The notes under the pieces were generated by a model, which saw only the letters and a list, made by a program, of their open reading frames with translations, was not told the DNA's origin and made no database searches. From the NCBI GenBank assembly GCA_003506435.1, contig DOAQ01000037.1, positions 62,001-126,000 of the forward strand: DNA of 64,000 nt, read 5' to 3'. This document shows, one piece after another, positions 1 to 9,789 of this stretch (its first letter is position 1; each line of letters begins with the position of its first letter). The stretch is from Prolixibacteraceae bacterium (GTDB lineage Bacteria; Bacteroidota; Bacteroidia; Bacteroidales; Prolixibacteraceae). The translations under genes were made by a program, and so were the position numbers.

Positions 1-2378
1 TCGGCATGAGCGAATTGGGAATATTATCAAACAGATCCTATAAAAAATCGGCCAGGATTGTAGGTGAGGTGCTTGGAAAGTACCATCCGCACGGCGATTC
101 TTCCGTGTATTTCACGATGGTGCGCATGGCTCAGGACTGGTCGTTGCGCTATCCGCTGGTTGACGGACAAGGAAACTTTGGTTCCATTGACGGTGACAGT
201 CCCGCAGCAATGCGTTACACCGAAGCCCGTATGTCGCGAATTGCAGAAGAAACATTGAGCGATTTGGATAAAAATACAGTTGATTTTCAACCGAACTTCG
301 ATGAGTCGCTGAAAGAACCAACTGTTCTGCCTACACGGATACCCAATTTGCTGGTAAACGGGGCCAGTGGTATTGCAGTAGGTATGGCTACCAATATGCC
401 GCCTCACAATCTGAGCGATACAATTGATGCCATTATAGCCTATGTCAACGATAGAGAAATTGAAATACAGCAGCTTATTGAAATTATAAAAGCTCCTGAT
501 TTTCCTACCGGAGGTATTATTTATGGCTACCGCGGGGTACAGGAATCGTACGAGACGGGACGTGGACGGATAGTTGTACGTGGAAAAGCCCATATTGAAA
601 CGACCAGCCATGGACGCGAAAAAATTGTAATCACCGAAATTCCTTACGTAGTCAACAAGGCTGAAATGATCATGAAAATTGCCGAATTGGTGAACGAAAA
701 GAAAATTGAAGGGATCAGCAATGTAAATGATGAATCGGATCGCGAAGGCATGCGCGTTGTTATTGATATTAAAAAAGATGAAATATCGAACGTCGTCCTT
801 AATAAATTATACAAGTACACACAGCTTCAAAATAGTTTCAGTGTAAATAATATTGCGTTGGTAAAAGGTCGTCCGCGATTGCTGAACCTGAAAGAACTGA
901 TCCATTATTTTGTTGAGCATCGCCATGAAGTGGTTATCCGTAGGACTCAATTTGAATTGGATCAGGCCGAAAAAAGAGCTCATATCCTGGAAGGTTTGAT
1001 CATTGCCAGCGATAATATCGACGAAGTAATTGCCATCATTCGCGCATCGAAAACACCCGACGAGGCACGGGAAAACCTCATGGAGCGTTTCTCTCTCAGC
1101 GATTTGCAAGCCCGCGCCATTGTAGAGATGCGCCTTCGCCAGCTTACCGGACTTGAACAGGATAAATTGCATGCAGAGTACGAGGAAATCATGAAGCTGA
1201 TTGAGCGGTTAAAAGAAATCCTTGCCAACGAAGAATTGCGGATGCAGATAATAAAGGAAGAACTTCTTGAAATAAAAGCAAAATATGGCGACCAGCGCAG
1301 AACCGAAATTGTTCCAAATGCTGAAGAATTTAACCCGGAAGATTTCTATGCTGACGAAGAAATGGTAATAACCATTTCTCACATGGGATATATTAAACGC
1401 ACACCACTTACCGAATTCAAAACACAGGGAAGGGGAGGAGTTGGTTCAAAAGGAGGTACTACGCGTGACGAGGATTTCCTGGAGCACATGTTTATTGCCA
1501 CCATGCATAATACCCTATTGTTGTTTACTGAAAAAGGAAAATGTTTCTGGCAGAAAGTGTACCAGATTCCTGAGGGTACCAAAACATCGAAAGGACGAGC
1601 TATTCAGAACCTGCTGAATATTGAACAGGACGATAAAGTGCTGGCTTTCATTAATGTAAAAGATCTGACTGATTCAGATTACATCAATAATAATTACATC
1701 ATCCTTTGCACGAAGAAAGGAATTATTAAAAAAACTTCACTGGAAGCTTATTCCCGCCCAAGGCAAAACGGAGTGAACGCGATTACCATACGCGAAGGCG
1801 ACCGTTTGCTTGAAGCCCGGATGACTAACGGAAACCACGACATTATGATGGCTGTTCACTCAGGAAAAGCAATTCGTTTCAAAGATGGAGCGGTCAGGCC
1901 TATTGGGCGAACGGCATCGGGAGTACGGGGAATTACTTTGGGCAGCGAAACAGATGCAGTGGTTGGCATGATTTCTGTTGAGAACGAAAGCGAAGACGTT
2001 CTGGTCGTTTCAGAAAACGGATTTGGAAAACGTTCAAGCATAGGGGATTACAGAATTACCAACCGGGGTGGAAAAGGAGTGAAGACCATTAATATTACCG
2101 AGAAAACAGGAAAACTCATTGCTATAAAAAATGTTGATGATACCAATGATTTAATGATCATCACACAAAATGGATTAGCAATTCGTCTCCCGGTAGCTCA
2201 GCTTCGTATCATGGGAAGAGCTGCACAAGGTGTCAAACTTATAAATCTGAAAGACAATGATATAATTGCTTCAGTTGCAAGGGTAATCAACAGTGATGAT
2301 TCTGAATCAGGTTCTGAAAATATCAATTTGGAAAATAACGAAAATATTGATTCAGAAAATAATGGAACAGACGAATAG
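1..2378 (+). CDS. gyrA: DNA gyrase subunit A (5' partial)
   Basis: GyrA is the breakage-reunion subunit of the A2B2 gyrase that supercoils DNA with ATP. The window opens inside the gene: the frame is open from the first base, and the first Met (position 6) lies within the conserved N-terminal winged-helix region, so roughly the first 40 residues are missing. The quinolone-determining region (HPHGDSSVY) and the catalytic tyrosine (AAMRYTEAR) are visible, followed by the tower/coiled-coil region and the C-terminal beta-pinwheel with a GyrA-box-like QGRGGVGSKGG. The tail is acidic and Asn/Glu-rich. The residue aligned with E. coli Asp87 is Phe. The next gene follows after a clear promoter, so gyrA appears to end its transcription unit. 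Identification is secure. Confidence 0.97.
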   Translation, partial: GMSELGILSNRSYKKSARIVGEVLGKYHPHGDSSVYFTMVRMAQDWSLRYPLVDGQGNFGSIDGDSPAAMRYTEARMSRIAEETLSDLDKNTVDFQPNFDESLKEPTVLPTRIPNLLVNGASGIAVGMATNMPPHNLSDTIDAIIAYVNDREIEIQQLIEIIKAPDFPTGGIIYGYRGVQESYETGRGRIVVRGKAHIETTSHGREKIVITEIPYVVNKAEMIMKIAELVNEKKIEGISNVNDESDREGMRVVIDIKKDEISNVVLNKLYKYTQLQNSFSVNNIALVKGRPRLLNLKELIHYFVEHRHEVVIRRTQFELDQAEKRAHILEGLIIASDNIDEVIAIIRASKTPDEARENLMERFSLSDLQARAIVEMRLRQLTGLEQDKLHAEYEEIMKLIERLKEILANEELRMQIIKEELLEIKAKYGDQRRTEIVPNAEEFNPEDFYADEEMVITISHMGYIKRTPLTEFKTQGRGGVGSKGGTTRDEDFLEHMFIATMHNTLLLFTEKGKCFWQKVYQIPEGTKTSKGRAIQNLLNIEQDDKVLAFINVKDLTDSDYINNNYIILCTKKGIIKKTSLEAYSRPRQNGVNAITIREGDRLLEARMTNGNHDIMMAVHSGKAIRFKDGAVRPIGRTASGVRGITLGSETDAVVGMISVENESEDVLVVSENGFGKRSSIGDYRITNRGGKGVKTINITEKTGKLIAIKNVDDTNDLMIITQNGLAIRLPVAQLRIMGRAAQGVKLINLKDNDIIASVARVINSDDSESGSENINLENNENIDSENNGTDE

Positions 2379-2397
2379 AAGTTTGATTAACTGATAT

Positions 2398-2427
2398 TTG
2401 GTACGGAGTTGAAAAAAATTATTTTTG
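2398..2427 (+). promoter_or_regulatory. Bacteroidetes sigma-ABfr-type promoter for the TPR gene
   Basis: TTG at 2398-2400 and TATTTTTG at 2420-2427 are separated by exactly 19 bases. This matches the Bacteroidetes housekeeping consensus (TTG at -33, TAnnTTTG at -7). It lies 28 bases before the ATG of the TPR gene, which implies a short leader. Confidence 0.75.
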
Positions 2428-2454
2428 TAGAAAATTATTTATAAACTATTTGTG

Positions 2455-3639
2455 ATGAAGAAAACTATTTTATTACTAGCCTTGCTTTTTGCTTTCACCG
2501 GCATTTTTGCACAAAAAGGAAAAGTTACGACAGCATTGAATTTCAAAGATACAGGGAAACTCGATAAAGCAGTTGAAGCGATTGAGGAAGCTGTTGATCC
2601 AAGCAATGAAAAAGCCGTTACATCTATTCCATGGCCAAGAACATGGGAAGTCAGGGGGGAAATCTATCAGGCTGTATTTCAGTCGAAAGATGCAAACATT
2701 AAAAATTTATCAGACAATCCGCTAGGACTTGCTTTTGAATCGTATAAAAAAGCGCTGGAACTGGATGAAAAAGCAAAAAACGCGAAAAGCATCAAAATTA
2801 AATTGACCCTGTTAACCGCTGACCTTACCAATCAGGCTGTTGAAGCATTTAACAATGAAGACTATGAAAAAGCGCTCGATTCATTTGAACAAATACTTGA
2901 ACTTGAAGCGCTTCCTGCAATGAAACCGGAAGGTGACGAAGTTTCAGTGGATACCGTGATTATATACAACGCTGGTTTGGCCGCCTATAATGCTGAAAAG
3001 TATGATGATGCAATCAAATATTACAAAGAAGCTTCAAAATACAAATACAATGGCGCCCGTACTCATCAGTTGATTTCAAGTAGCTACATTTCAAAAAAAG
3101 ATACATTGGGAGCATTGGCAGCTTTGCAAGATGGACTGAAAGAATATCCTGATAACAGTGCAATAATGGTCGAAATTATTAATATTTACCTGAATCTGAA
3201 TAAGAGCGACGATGCTATGAAATACCTTGATATGGCTATTTCACAGGATCCGGAAAACGCTTCGTTCCATTTCGCTCTCGGTACTCTTTATGATAAATTG
3301 GAACGATTTGAAGATTCGAAGAAATGTTACGAAAAAGCTATTGCTTTTAAACCCGACTATTTTGACGCATATTATAATCTTGGAGCTTTGTTTTTCAACC
3401 GCGGTGTAAAGCAAGTTGATGTTGCCAATGCAGTTCCTGCCAGTGATCCTGAAAGATATGAGGCTGAAAAAAACAAAGCCAATGAAGAATTCAAAAAAGC
3501 TATTCCGTATATGGAAAAAGCTCATGAATGCAATCCCAAAGACCGTTACACATTGGAATCGTTAAAAGCTTTGTATTATCGTCAGGGAATGATCGATAAG
3601 CAAAAAGAAGTTGAAGAAAAAATGAAGAACCTGGAATAA
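2455..3639 (+). CDS. Secreted tetratricopeptide-repeat protein
   Basis: A protein of about 394 residues with a type I signal peptide (MKK, then a Leu/Phe-rich stretch ending FAQ) and TPR-type helical repeats over most of its length, clearest in the second half, where the NA-FH-ALGTLYDKLERFEDSKKCYEKAI unit is typical. It should be periplasmic or outer-membrane associated and act as a protein-protein scaffold; no catalytic domain is visible. I start it at the ATG at 2455 rather than the GTG one codon upstream. It has its own promoter and a strong terminator, so it is monocistronic. The partner is unknown. Confidence 0.85.
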   Translation: MKKTILLLALLFAFTGIFAQKGKVTTALNFKDTGKLDKAVEAIEEAVDPSNEKAVTSIPWPRTWEVRGEIYQAVFQSKDANIKNLSDNPLGLAFESYKKALELDEKAKNAKSIKIKLTLLTADLTNQAVEAFNNEDYEKALDSFEQILELEALPAMKPEGDEVSVDTVIIYNAGLAAYNAEKYDDAIKYYKEASKYKYNGARTHQLISSSYISKKDTLGALAALQDGLKEYPDNSAIMVEIINIYLNLNKSDDAMKYLDMAISQDPENASFHFALGTLYDKLERFEDSKKCYEKAIAFKPDYFDAYYNLGALFFNRGVKQVDVANAVPASDPERYEAEKNKANEEFKKAIPYMEKAHECNPKDRYTLESLKALYYRQGMIDKQKEVEEKMKNLE

Positions 3640-3646
3640 GACATTT

Positions 3647-3676
3647 ATAAGGGAGAATAAAATCTCCCTTATTTTT
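3647..3676 (+). terminator. Rho-independent terminator after the TPR gene
   Basis: A 10-bp perfect stem (3647-3656 pairing with 3663-3672, core AAGGGAGA/TCTCCCTT) with a 6-base loop is followed by a T-run, eight bases after the TPR stop codon. Confidence 0.85.
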
Positions 3677-3792
3677 CAGATATTTAATTTAACTTAATAT
3701 CAATTCTAAGACAAATGGATAAATCTTCAATTTAAGAATTTTCCCATTAATCAAGGTTCTTATGCTTTATTTTCTCTACCCCATGGTGAAAC

Positions 3793-4263
3793 CTAAATAT
3801 CAACCTCTCGCTTGATGTAATTTGAATAATCTTTCAGAATTGGCGTGTATTCTTGCGCAAATAATTTCGAAGAAATAATGAAATCAGCAGTTGACCGGTT
3901 GGTTGCAGTCGGGATATTGTATAAAGTTGAAATGCGAAGCAACGCTTTTACATCAACATCATGAGGCTGTGGTTGCATGGGGTCCCAAAAAAAGATTAGC
4001 ATATCAATATTCTCTTCGCAAATCATGGCCCCCAATTGCTGGTCGCCTCCCAACGGACCCGATTTCAGACGAGTGATATGAGGCGGTATCACATCATTTT
4101 CTTCGCATTTTTTGACCAAGGCTTCTTCAACCAGTTTTCCGGTGGTGCCGGTGCAAACCAGACTGTGAGGACAAAGCTCCTTCCAGTTCCAGGAAACCCA
4201 TTCAATCATATCTCTTTTGCGATTATCGTGTGCCACAATGGCAATAGTTTTTTTCTTTTTCAT
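3793..4263 (-). CDS. mgsA: Methylglyoxal synthase
   Basis: Converts dihydroxyacetone phosphate to methylglyoxal and phosphate, the glycolytic bypass used under phosphate limitation. The 156-residue protein shows the family hallmarks: SGPLGGDQQLGAMI with the catalytic Asp, FFWDPMQPQPHDVD, and ATNRSTADF. The start is placed at 4263 (MKKKKTIAIVAHDN), because the longer frame adds 48 residues unlike the family and this choice gives the usual 150-155 residue length. It is downstream of flavodoxin on the same strand but separated from it by a terminator, so it probably has its own promoter; a CAAAGATA (-7-like) box lies about 25 bases upstream. Confidence 0.95.
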   Translation of the reverse strand: MKKKKTIAIVAHDNRKRDMIEWVSWNWKELCPHSLVCTGTTGKLVEEALVKKCEENDVIPPHITRLKSGPLGGDQQLGAMICEENIDMLIFFWDPMQPQPHDVDVKALLRISTLYNIPTATNRSTADFIISSKLFAQEYTPILKDYSNYIKREVDI

Positions 4264-4363
4264 CTTATGGCTTTGGTGTGTACTATTGCAAAGATAGGCC
4301 ATTCGGTAATATATTTTTATATCAATCGTTCTGTCTCTGACACGTTGATAATATTTTCTTAGC

Positions 4364-4396
4364 ACAAAAAAGGCACAGTCATAATGACCATGCCTT
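4364..4396 (-). terminator. Terminator downstream of flavodoxin
   Basis: On the minus strand, AAGGCA...GTCAT-T-ATGAC...TGCCTT forms a stem with one 2x2 internal loop (plus-strand 4370-4396), followed by a U-tract (plus-strand A-run 4366-4371). It sits between flavodoxin and mgsA. Confidence 0.75.
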
Positions 4397-4419
4397 CCGA
4401 AAATCATTTTTGTAAAAAC

Positions 4420-4926
4420 TTATTTGAATTCTTTGAGCAAATCTTCGACCCAATGTTTTATTCGTGTACCGGATAAACGCGCCTGATTTTCCTGATCAAG
4501 AAGAAGACCTGCAAACTTTCCGTTTATTTCTGCACGCGAATATTCGTACGAGTAGTCTTCAGCACTGGTAAAGCCAATTACTTTAGCTCCGTTTTTTACT
4601 AAAATCTCATACATGATGCCAACTGCATCGCCAAAATTCTCAGGATAACCATGCTGATCGCCAAGTCCATATAAAGCGATTGTTTTCCCTTTTAAATCAA
4701 GATCTTCCAGTTCAGGTACAAATTCATCCCAGTAATTCGGAAGTTCTCCGTCGAACCAGGTAGGAACACCAAGAATGAGATTGTCGTATGCCAGAAACTT
4801 CTTTTTGTCAATTTCTTCGGCATTTACTTTTTCTACCGGTATATTGCCAAATGCTTCAACAATCTTTTCAGCAGCTTTGGCGGTTTTATTCGAGTTAAAA
4901 CTGTATATAATAGCTGTTTTCTTCAT
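4420..4926 (-). CDS. Flavodoxin
   Basis: A cytoplasmic FMN-binding single-domain electron carrier of 168 residues. The N-terminal YSFNSNKTAKAA segment matches the phosphate-binding loop region of flavodoxins, and VPTWFDGELPNYWDEF and LYGLGDQHGYPENF correspond to the two FMN loops, including the Trp and Tyr that sandwich the isoalloxazine. It begins 14 bases after the E1 dehydrogenase stop codon, so it is probably the last gene of the E2-E1 operon. A long-chain flavodoxin is the usual class for this length. Confidence 0.9.
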   Translation of the reverse strand: MKKTAIIYSFNSNKTAKAAEKIVEAFGNIPVEKVNAEEIDKKKFLAYDNLILGVPTWFDGELPNYWDEFVPELEDLDLKGKTIALYGLGDQHGYPENFGDAVGIMYEILVKNGAKVIGFTSAEDYSYEYSRAEINGKFAGLLLDQENQARLSGTRIKHWVEDLLKEFK

Positions 4927-4940
4927 TACATCTGAATTTT

Positions 4941-6983
4941 TTAATAAGCCAATAACTCTTTTGCAGCATTGTAAATTTTTTCAGCATTTGGAAGGATCAT
5001 CCGCTCGAACGAGCGATGGAAACCAACCGGGGTGAAAGTTGCCCCTACTCGTTTTACCGGGCCATCCAGATACTCGAAAGCTTCCTCCATTATGGTTGAT
5101 GTAATTTCAGCTCCAAAGCCTGAGTGTACTTTGTCTTCGTGAACCACCATTACTTTCCCGATCCGTTTCACGCCTTCCAAAATAGCTTCTTTATCGAGAG
5201 GAATAAGTGAACGCAAGTCAAGCACTTCGCTGCTTATTCCTTCTTCTTCCAGTTTATGGGCAGCCTCCAGGCACATGTGCGTGGTATTTCCGTATGTAAT
5301 CATCAGCAAATCGCTGCCTGCCTTACGAATGCGGGCTTTCCCAAAAGGTACTTCAAAATCGTCGGGAATAGCCGTTGCAGCTTTCGGATCGTTGTATAAT
5401 GCTTTGGGTTCCATAAACATAGTCAGCCCGCGGCTGCGTATAGCTGTACGCAACAAACCGGCAGCATCGTCGGCAAACGACGGATACACAATGCGCACTC
5501 CGGGAATTGATGTCAATGCTCCTTCAATGGTCTGTGAATGGTATAAACCACCACCAATATAACCTCCTGACGCCAGGCGAATAGTGACATTTGGCGTAAA
5601 TTGTCCGTTCGATCGCCAGTAATCGTGGCTGGAATCGACATATTGTTCCATGGCTGGCCAGAAATAATCAGCAAACTCGGCACCTTCGACTACAATCCTG
5701 ATTTTTTCACTGTGGCGCGACATCCCGTTGGCTGTTCCCACAATGAAGTCTTCAGCAATTGGAGCATTAAACACTCTTTTCGGACCGAATTCCTTCTGCA
5801 TTCCCTTCGAGATGTTAAACACCCCGCCTTTGTCTTTATTGGCCATATCCTGTCCCCAGATAAAAGTATCAGGATTATGCCGGAATTCAGCTTTCAGCGT
5901 TTCGTTGATTGCTGTTGCCAGTTTTTTCTTTTCTCCATTTTCATTGTGAATCCCGTCGGGATATTTTTCAGATATATATGGTTCGGGAAGTACAAACTGA
6001 TCAAAGGTATTTGGATCGGGATCCGGAGCTTTCAGTGCAGCTTTGTGGGCCGCTTTCAGAATGTTTTTTGATTCCTCTTCAATTGCTGCCAGTTCTTCTT
6101 CCGTAAAACGCTCGTAGCGAAGTAATAAACGACGAAATTTAGCCATCGGATCGTATTCCAGCACGTAGTTACGCTCTTCTTCCGAGCGGTATAATTCGTG
6201 GCGGTCGGAATTCGAATGTGAATGAATACGCACACAATTGGCCTGTACCATTACCGGAGTCCCGTTTTCAAGCACGTGCCTTTTTGCTTCAGTCATTGCA
6301 TTCATCGAATCGAATACATCTTTGCCATTGCAATGGATGATCCGCAGGTTTTTAAACCCTGAAAAATTATTGGCTACCTTGCGGTTGGCTGTCTGGTCTT
6401 TCTTCGGAACGGAAATTCCGTAACCATTATCCTGAATAGTAAAAATAACCGGTAATTTTTCCCGCGAAGCGCCGTTGATGGCTTCGTAAACATACCCTTC
6501 GGAAAGCGACGATTCGCCCTGAGAGCTAATAGATACGGCCTTCTCACCGTAATATTTTATAGCCCGTGCAGCGCCAACTGCATGCAGCGTGTGGTTTCCG
6601 GTAAGCGACGAAACATTGTGGATATTCCACTGTGGTTTGGCAAAGTGGTTCGACATGTGCCGTCCACCGCTGGTCGGATCAGTTGCTTTTGAAATCCCGT
6701 TCAGAATTAGTTCTTCTGCTGTCATCCCGCACGACAATGCTGAAAGCATATCTCGATAATAAAGGAAAATGTGGTCTTTTTGTTTTTCAAATATTTGTCC
6801 GATAGCCAATTGGATACCATCGTGTCCGGCATACGGGCCGTGATACGACCAACCAATGGCCTGTTTTAAATAATTGGGGGCTTTCTCATCAATAGCCCTG
6901 CCAATAGTCATCAGCCTAAACCACTTTTCAAGCGTTTCCTTGTCGGTGGTTTTTATGCTGTATACTTTGGGTACCGTAATCAT
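4941..6983 (-). CDS. Branched-chain 2-oxoacid dehydrogenase E1, alpha-beta fusion
   Basis: Thiamine-diphosphate-dependent E1 of a 2-oxoacid dehydrogenase complex, with alpha and beta subunits fused into one 680-residue chain as is common in Bacteroidetes. The first half (about residues 1-330) holds the ThDP motif starting at the SSQGESS segment and ending with DNGYGIS. The second half (about 350-680) is the beta subunit, with GQDMANKDKGGVF, the PIAEDFIVG segment and ESQTIEG-like pyrimidine-binding features. It oxidatively decarboxylates a 2-oxoacid (branched-chain is most likely) and transfers the acyl group to the lipoyl arm of the E2 encoded 17 bases upstream. The complex also needs an E3, which is not in this window. 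A pyruvate substrate cannot be excluded. Confidence 0.9.
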   Translation of the reverse strand: MITVPKVYSIKTTDKETLEKWFRLMTIGRAIDEKAPNYLKQAIGWSYHGPYAGHDGIQLAIGQIFEKQKDHIFLYYRDMLSALSCGMTAEELILNGISKATDPTSGGRHMSNHFAKPQWNIHNVSSLTGNHTLHAVGAARAIKYYGEKAVSISSQGESSLSEGYVYEAINGASREKLPVIFTIQDNGYGISVPKKDQTANRKVANNFSGFKNLRIIHCNGKDVFDSMNAMTEAKRHVLENGTPVMVQANCVRIHSHSNSDRHELYRSEEERNYVLEYDPMAKFRRLLLRYERFTEEELAAIEEESKNILKAAHKAALKAPDPDPNTFDQFVLPEPYISEKYPDGIHNENGEKKKLATAINETLKAEFRHNPDTFIWGQDMANKDKGGVFNISKGMQKEFGPKRVFNAPIAEDFIVGTANGMSRHSEKIRIVVEGAEFADYFWPAMEQYVDSSHDYWRSNGQFTPNVTIRLASGGYIGGGLYHSQTIEGALTSIPGVRIVYPSFADDAAGLLRTAIRSRGLTMFMEPKALYNDPKAATAIPDDFEVPFGKARIRKAGSDLLMITYGNTTHMCLEAAHKLEEEGISSEVLDLRSLIPLDKEAILEGVKRIGKVMVVHEDKVHSGFGAEITSTIMEEAFEYLDGPVKRVGATFTPVGFHRSFERMILPNAEKIYNAAKELLAY

Positions 6984-7000
6984 ATTTTCAGTTTTTTCTT

Positions 7001-8308
7001 TTATACTTCTCGATTAATATCAAATTCTTCCAAAATATCGGCTATTCTTCGTAAAAATGCACCTCCCAGCGCCCCGTCAATAATCCGGTGATCATACGAG
7101 AGCGACAAAAACATTTTGTGACGCACCACAATAGCATCACCGGTTGGCGTTTCCATTACTGCCGGTTTCTTTTCGATACTTCCGGTGGCAAGAATGGCTA
7201 CCTGGGGCTGATTGATAATCGGGGTACCAATAATGTTACGGAACGAACCGAAATTGGTAATGGTAAATGTTCCTCCCTGATAATCTTCCGGGGTAAGTTT
7301 ATTGGTACGGGCTGCTTCAGCCAACTGGTTCAGGTTTTTTGCCAACCCTACCAGATTTTTCTGTTCAGCGTTTTTAATAACCGGGACAACCAGGTTTCCG
7401 TCAGGTTTGGCGACGGCAATAGCAACGTTGATGTCTTTCTTCATAATAATCCGGGTTCCGTCGACCGATGAATTGACCAGTGGAAATTCAGATAATGCTC
7501 TGGCTACTGCTTCAATAAATACAGGCATAAAGGTGATTTTATCGCCATATTTTATACTGAACTGGTCTTTTACATTGTTTCTCCAAAGTACAAGGTTCGT
7601 TACATCGGCTTCGACTACGGAAGTAACATGAGGCGAAACCTGCTTCGACATTACCATGTGTTCGGCAATCAGTTTACGTACACGATCCATTTCAATGATT
7701 TGATCCTGACCACCGATTGAAACCGGAATTTTAGTTTGACTTCCGGCGGATGCAGCTTGTTTGGAAGTGGTTACCGGAGCAACATTTCCTGATTTACGAT
7801 CTTCGAGATATTTCAGAATATCGTTTTTCTGAACACGTCCATTTTGTCCCGATCCCTGAATAGATTCCATCTCATCGAGGCTCACATTTTCAGTCCTGGC
7901 AATCGACATTACCAAAGGAGAATAGAACCGTCCTGATTTGGCAATGGCTCTTTCCTGTTCAGTAGCTTTCTCTGCCACCGGTTTTGCATCTTTATTATTG
8001 TCTTCAGTAGCCTTTATTTCTGTGGTAACCGGTTTTTCAATTGGTTTTTCCGGCTCATCATCGTCACCATCCATGGTAATAATTGCAACAATTTCGCCAA
8101 CCGGAACCAAAGCATTTTCAGGATGAAAAATTTTCTTTATAATTCCTTCTACCGGAGACGGAATCTCCGAATCAACTTTATCGGTAGCTACTTCAAAAAG
8201 TGAGTCGTCCTCTTCAATTCGATCCCCTTCTTTTACAAACCACTTAGTAATAGTCGCTTCCTGAACACTTTCACCCAGTTTTGGCATCTGGATTTTAAAT
8301 TCTGACAT
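7001..8308 (-). CDS. Dihydrolipoamide acyltransferase (E2) of the 2-oxoacid dehydrogenase
   Basis: E2 core of the complex, 435 residues: an N-terminal lipoyl domain with the modified lysine in EVATDKVDSEI (about residue 43-47), a Glu/Lys-rich flexible linker, a peripheral-subunit-binding domain around residues 130-170 (SPLVMSIARTENVSLDEM), and a C-terminal catalytic domain ending with the HxxxDG active-site motif (YDHRIIDGALGG). It accepts the acyl group from E1 and passes it to CoA. It is first in a leftward operon with E1 and flavodoxin. Annotated relatives are called pyruvate or branched-chain E2; the sequence alone does not decide the substrate. Confidence 0.92.
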   Translation of the reverse strand: MSEFKIQMPKLGESVQEATITKWFVKEGDRIEEDDSLFEVATDKVDSEIPSPVEGIIKKIFHPENALVPVGEIVAIITMDGDDDEPEKPIEKPVTTEIKATEDNNKDAKPVAEKATEQERAIAKSGRFYSPLVMSIARTENVSLDEMESIQGSGQNGRVQKNDILKYLEDRKSGNVAPVTTSKQAASAGSQTKIPVSIGGQDQIIEMDRVRKLIAEHMVMSKQVSPHVTSVVEADVTNLVLWRNNVKDQFSIKYGDKITFMPVFIEAVARALSEFPLVNSSVDGTRIIMKKDINVAIAVAKPDGNLVVPVIKNAEQKNLVGLAKNLNQLAEAARTNKLTPEDYQGGTFTITNFGSFRNIIGTPIINQPQVAILATGSIEKKPAVMETPTGDAIVVRHKMFLSLSYDHRIIDGALGGAFLRRIADILEEFDINREV

Positions 8309-8476
8309 AGTTTTTACTTATTTATTTAACATCTCAATTTTTGATTTTTCACCATATCCAACAAGCCAGCGGATGAAAAGTTCAAAATCATGAGAACATA
8401 TTAAGAAACAAGAAAATCCCGGAAACAAAGAGATATGAAAGTAAAAGTTATTAATTGAATGAGTGAAAAAAGAGAA

Positions 8477-9763
8477 TTATTTAGGTGGATAATAATTGAA
8501 TAAATCCTGGTCGGGCCATGTTTTTATATGCCCCAAAACTTTGGTCATAATGCTATTTATTTCGTTGGCAAATGAAGTACCTTTCCACGAACTTGAATTA
8601 AACAAGACAACCCAACTAATTCCGTTTTTGCAACGTTTCATCATTGCCGAAGTACCGGCCATACTGCCGGTTCGCCACCAGTCTCCATCTTTGGAAATTT
8701 TAAGCCATCCCAACGGGCCACGGGTGCGTTCATCGCATACCATCTCGCGAAGTAAGCCGGAAGGGATAATATCTTTTACGTTACTGTGTCCATCAATCAG
8801 AACAAGCAATCTGGCCAGTTCAACCGATGATGCCACCCATCCGCCGGCAGGGCCAAGAAGTTCAATCGGGTTGCCACCGTATGTTTTCGATACCAACTGG
8901 TCACTCCCGTCAAAACCAGGTATACGAGGGCTGTCTTCCTGTTCGTAGTATTTTACTTCATTCTCAAATTTGCCTTCTTCCAAACTCGATCCGATATGCA
9001 TGTCATATATCCCGTTTGGCAAAAGAATTTCGTTCCGGATATATTCTTCATAGGGTTTACCGGAAACTTTCGAAATCACTTCGCCAAGAAACATATATCC
9101 CATGTTGGAATAAGAAGCGCTTGAGCCCGGGGCAAAATGTAAATTACGCTCAGCAATAAATTTATAAAAGGTACGGATTGTTGCCGGAGGTACATCTCCA
9201 ACTTTTTCTGCAATGCTCAGTGAATTAAAAGCCGGGTCACCATATCGTTGTGACCAACCTCCTGAATGTGCCAAAAGATGTCGCACTGTGATGTTTTTCA
9301 GCCGATTATCTTTTATATTACTGAAAATTGAGTCGTTGAGAATCGCACCTTCGCCAAAAACTCTTGAGTCGAGGCGTAATTTTCCATTCTCAACGAGTTT
9401 AAGAATGGCTACGGCAGTAACCAGTTTTGAAATACTTGCCAGGCGAAAAATATTACCGGGAGTAACCTTGATTCCTTTTTCCCGGTCGGCATAGCCAAAA
9501 CCATGTGCATATACAAGACGTTCATCCTTTATTATTGCAACCGACATTCCGGTCATGGCCCACTTTCCAAGAAAGTTCTCAAACTGACGATCCATGTAAT
9601 CCGACTGTTTGAACTCGGAAAGCTCATTGCATATCCGGCGATTTAAGCATTTGGTTTCAAGTTCTGTCGGATTTTCGATTACTATAGTACTATTTCGATT
9701 GACAAACTTGCAACTGATGATCAATAGGGCGATGCTCAGAGATAATATTTTTACAACACGCAT
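8477..9763 (-). CDS. Lipoprotein serine hydrolase (beta-lactamase/PBP class C family)
   Basis: A 428-residue class C-like serine hydrolase. The N-terminus carries a lipobox (LIISC, Cys18), so it should be anchored in the outer membrane or the periplasmic face. Catalytic motifs are SISK (Ser110/Lys113), YSN in ASYSNMGYMFLG, and a C-terminal region corresponding to the KTG box (WWRTGSMAG). Such proteins include esterases, D-aminopeptidases and peptidoglycan-related enzymes; true beta-lactamase activity is not implied. It is isolated, with about 170 bases to E2 downstream and 26 bases to pyrD upstream, both on the same strand. Confidence 0.88.
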   Translation of the reverse strand: MRVVKILSLSIALLIISCKFVNRNSTIVIENPTELETKCLNRRICNELSEFKQSDYMDRQFENFLGKWAMTGMSVAIIKDERLVYAHGFGYADREKGIKVTPGNIFRLASISKLVTAVAILKLVENGKLRLDSRVFGEGAILNDSIFSNIKDNRLKNITVRHLLAHSGGWSQRYGDPAFNSLSIAEKVGDVPPATIRTFYKFIAERNLHFAPGSSASYSNMGYMFLGEVISKVSGKPYEEYIRNEILLPNGIYDMHIGSSLEEGKFENEVKYYEQEDSPRIPGFDGSDQLVSKTYGGNPIELLGPAGGWVASSVELARLLVLIDGHSNVKDIIPSGLLREMVCDERTRGPLGWLKISKDGDWWRTGSMAGTSAMMKRCKNGISWVVLFNSSSWKGTSFANEINSIMTKVLGHIKTWPDQDLFNYYPPK

Positions 9764-9789
9764 AATTTACAAATATGAATTACAAATAT

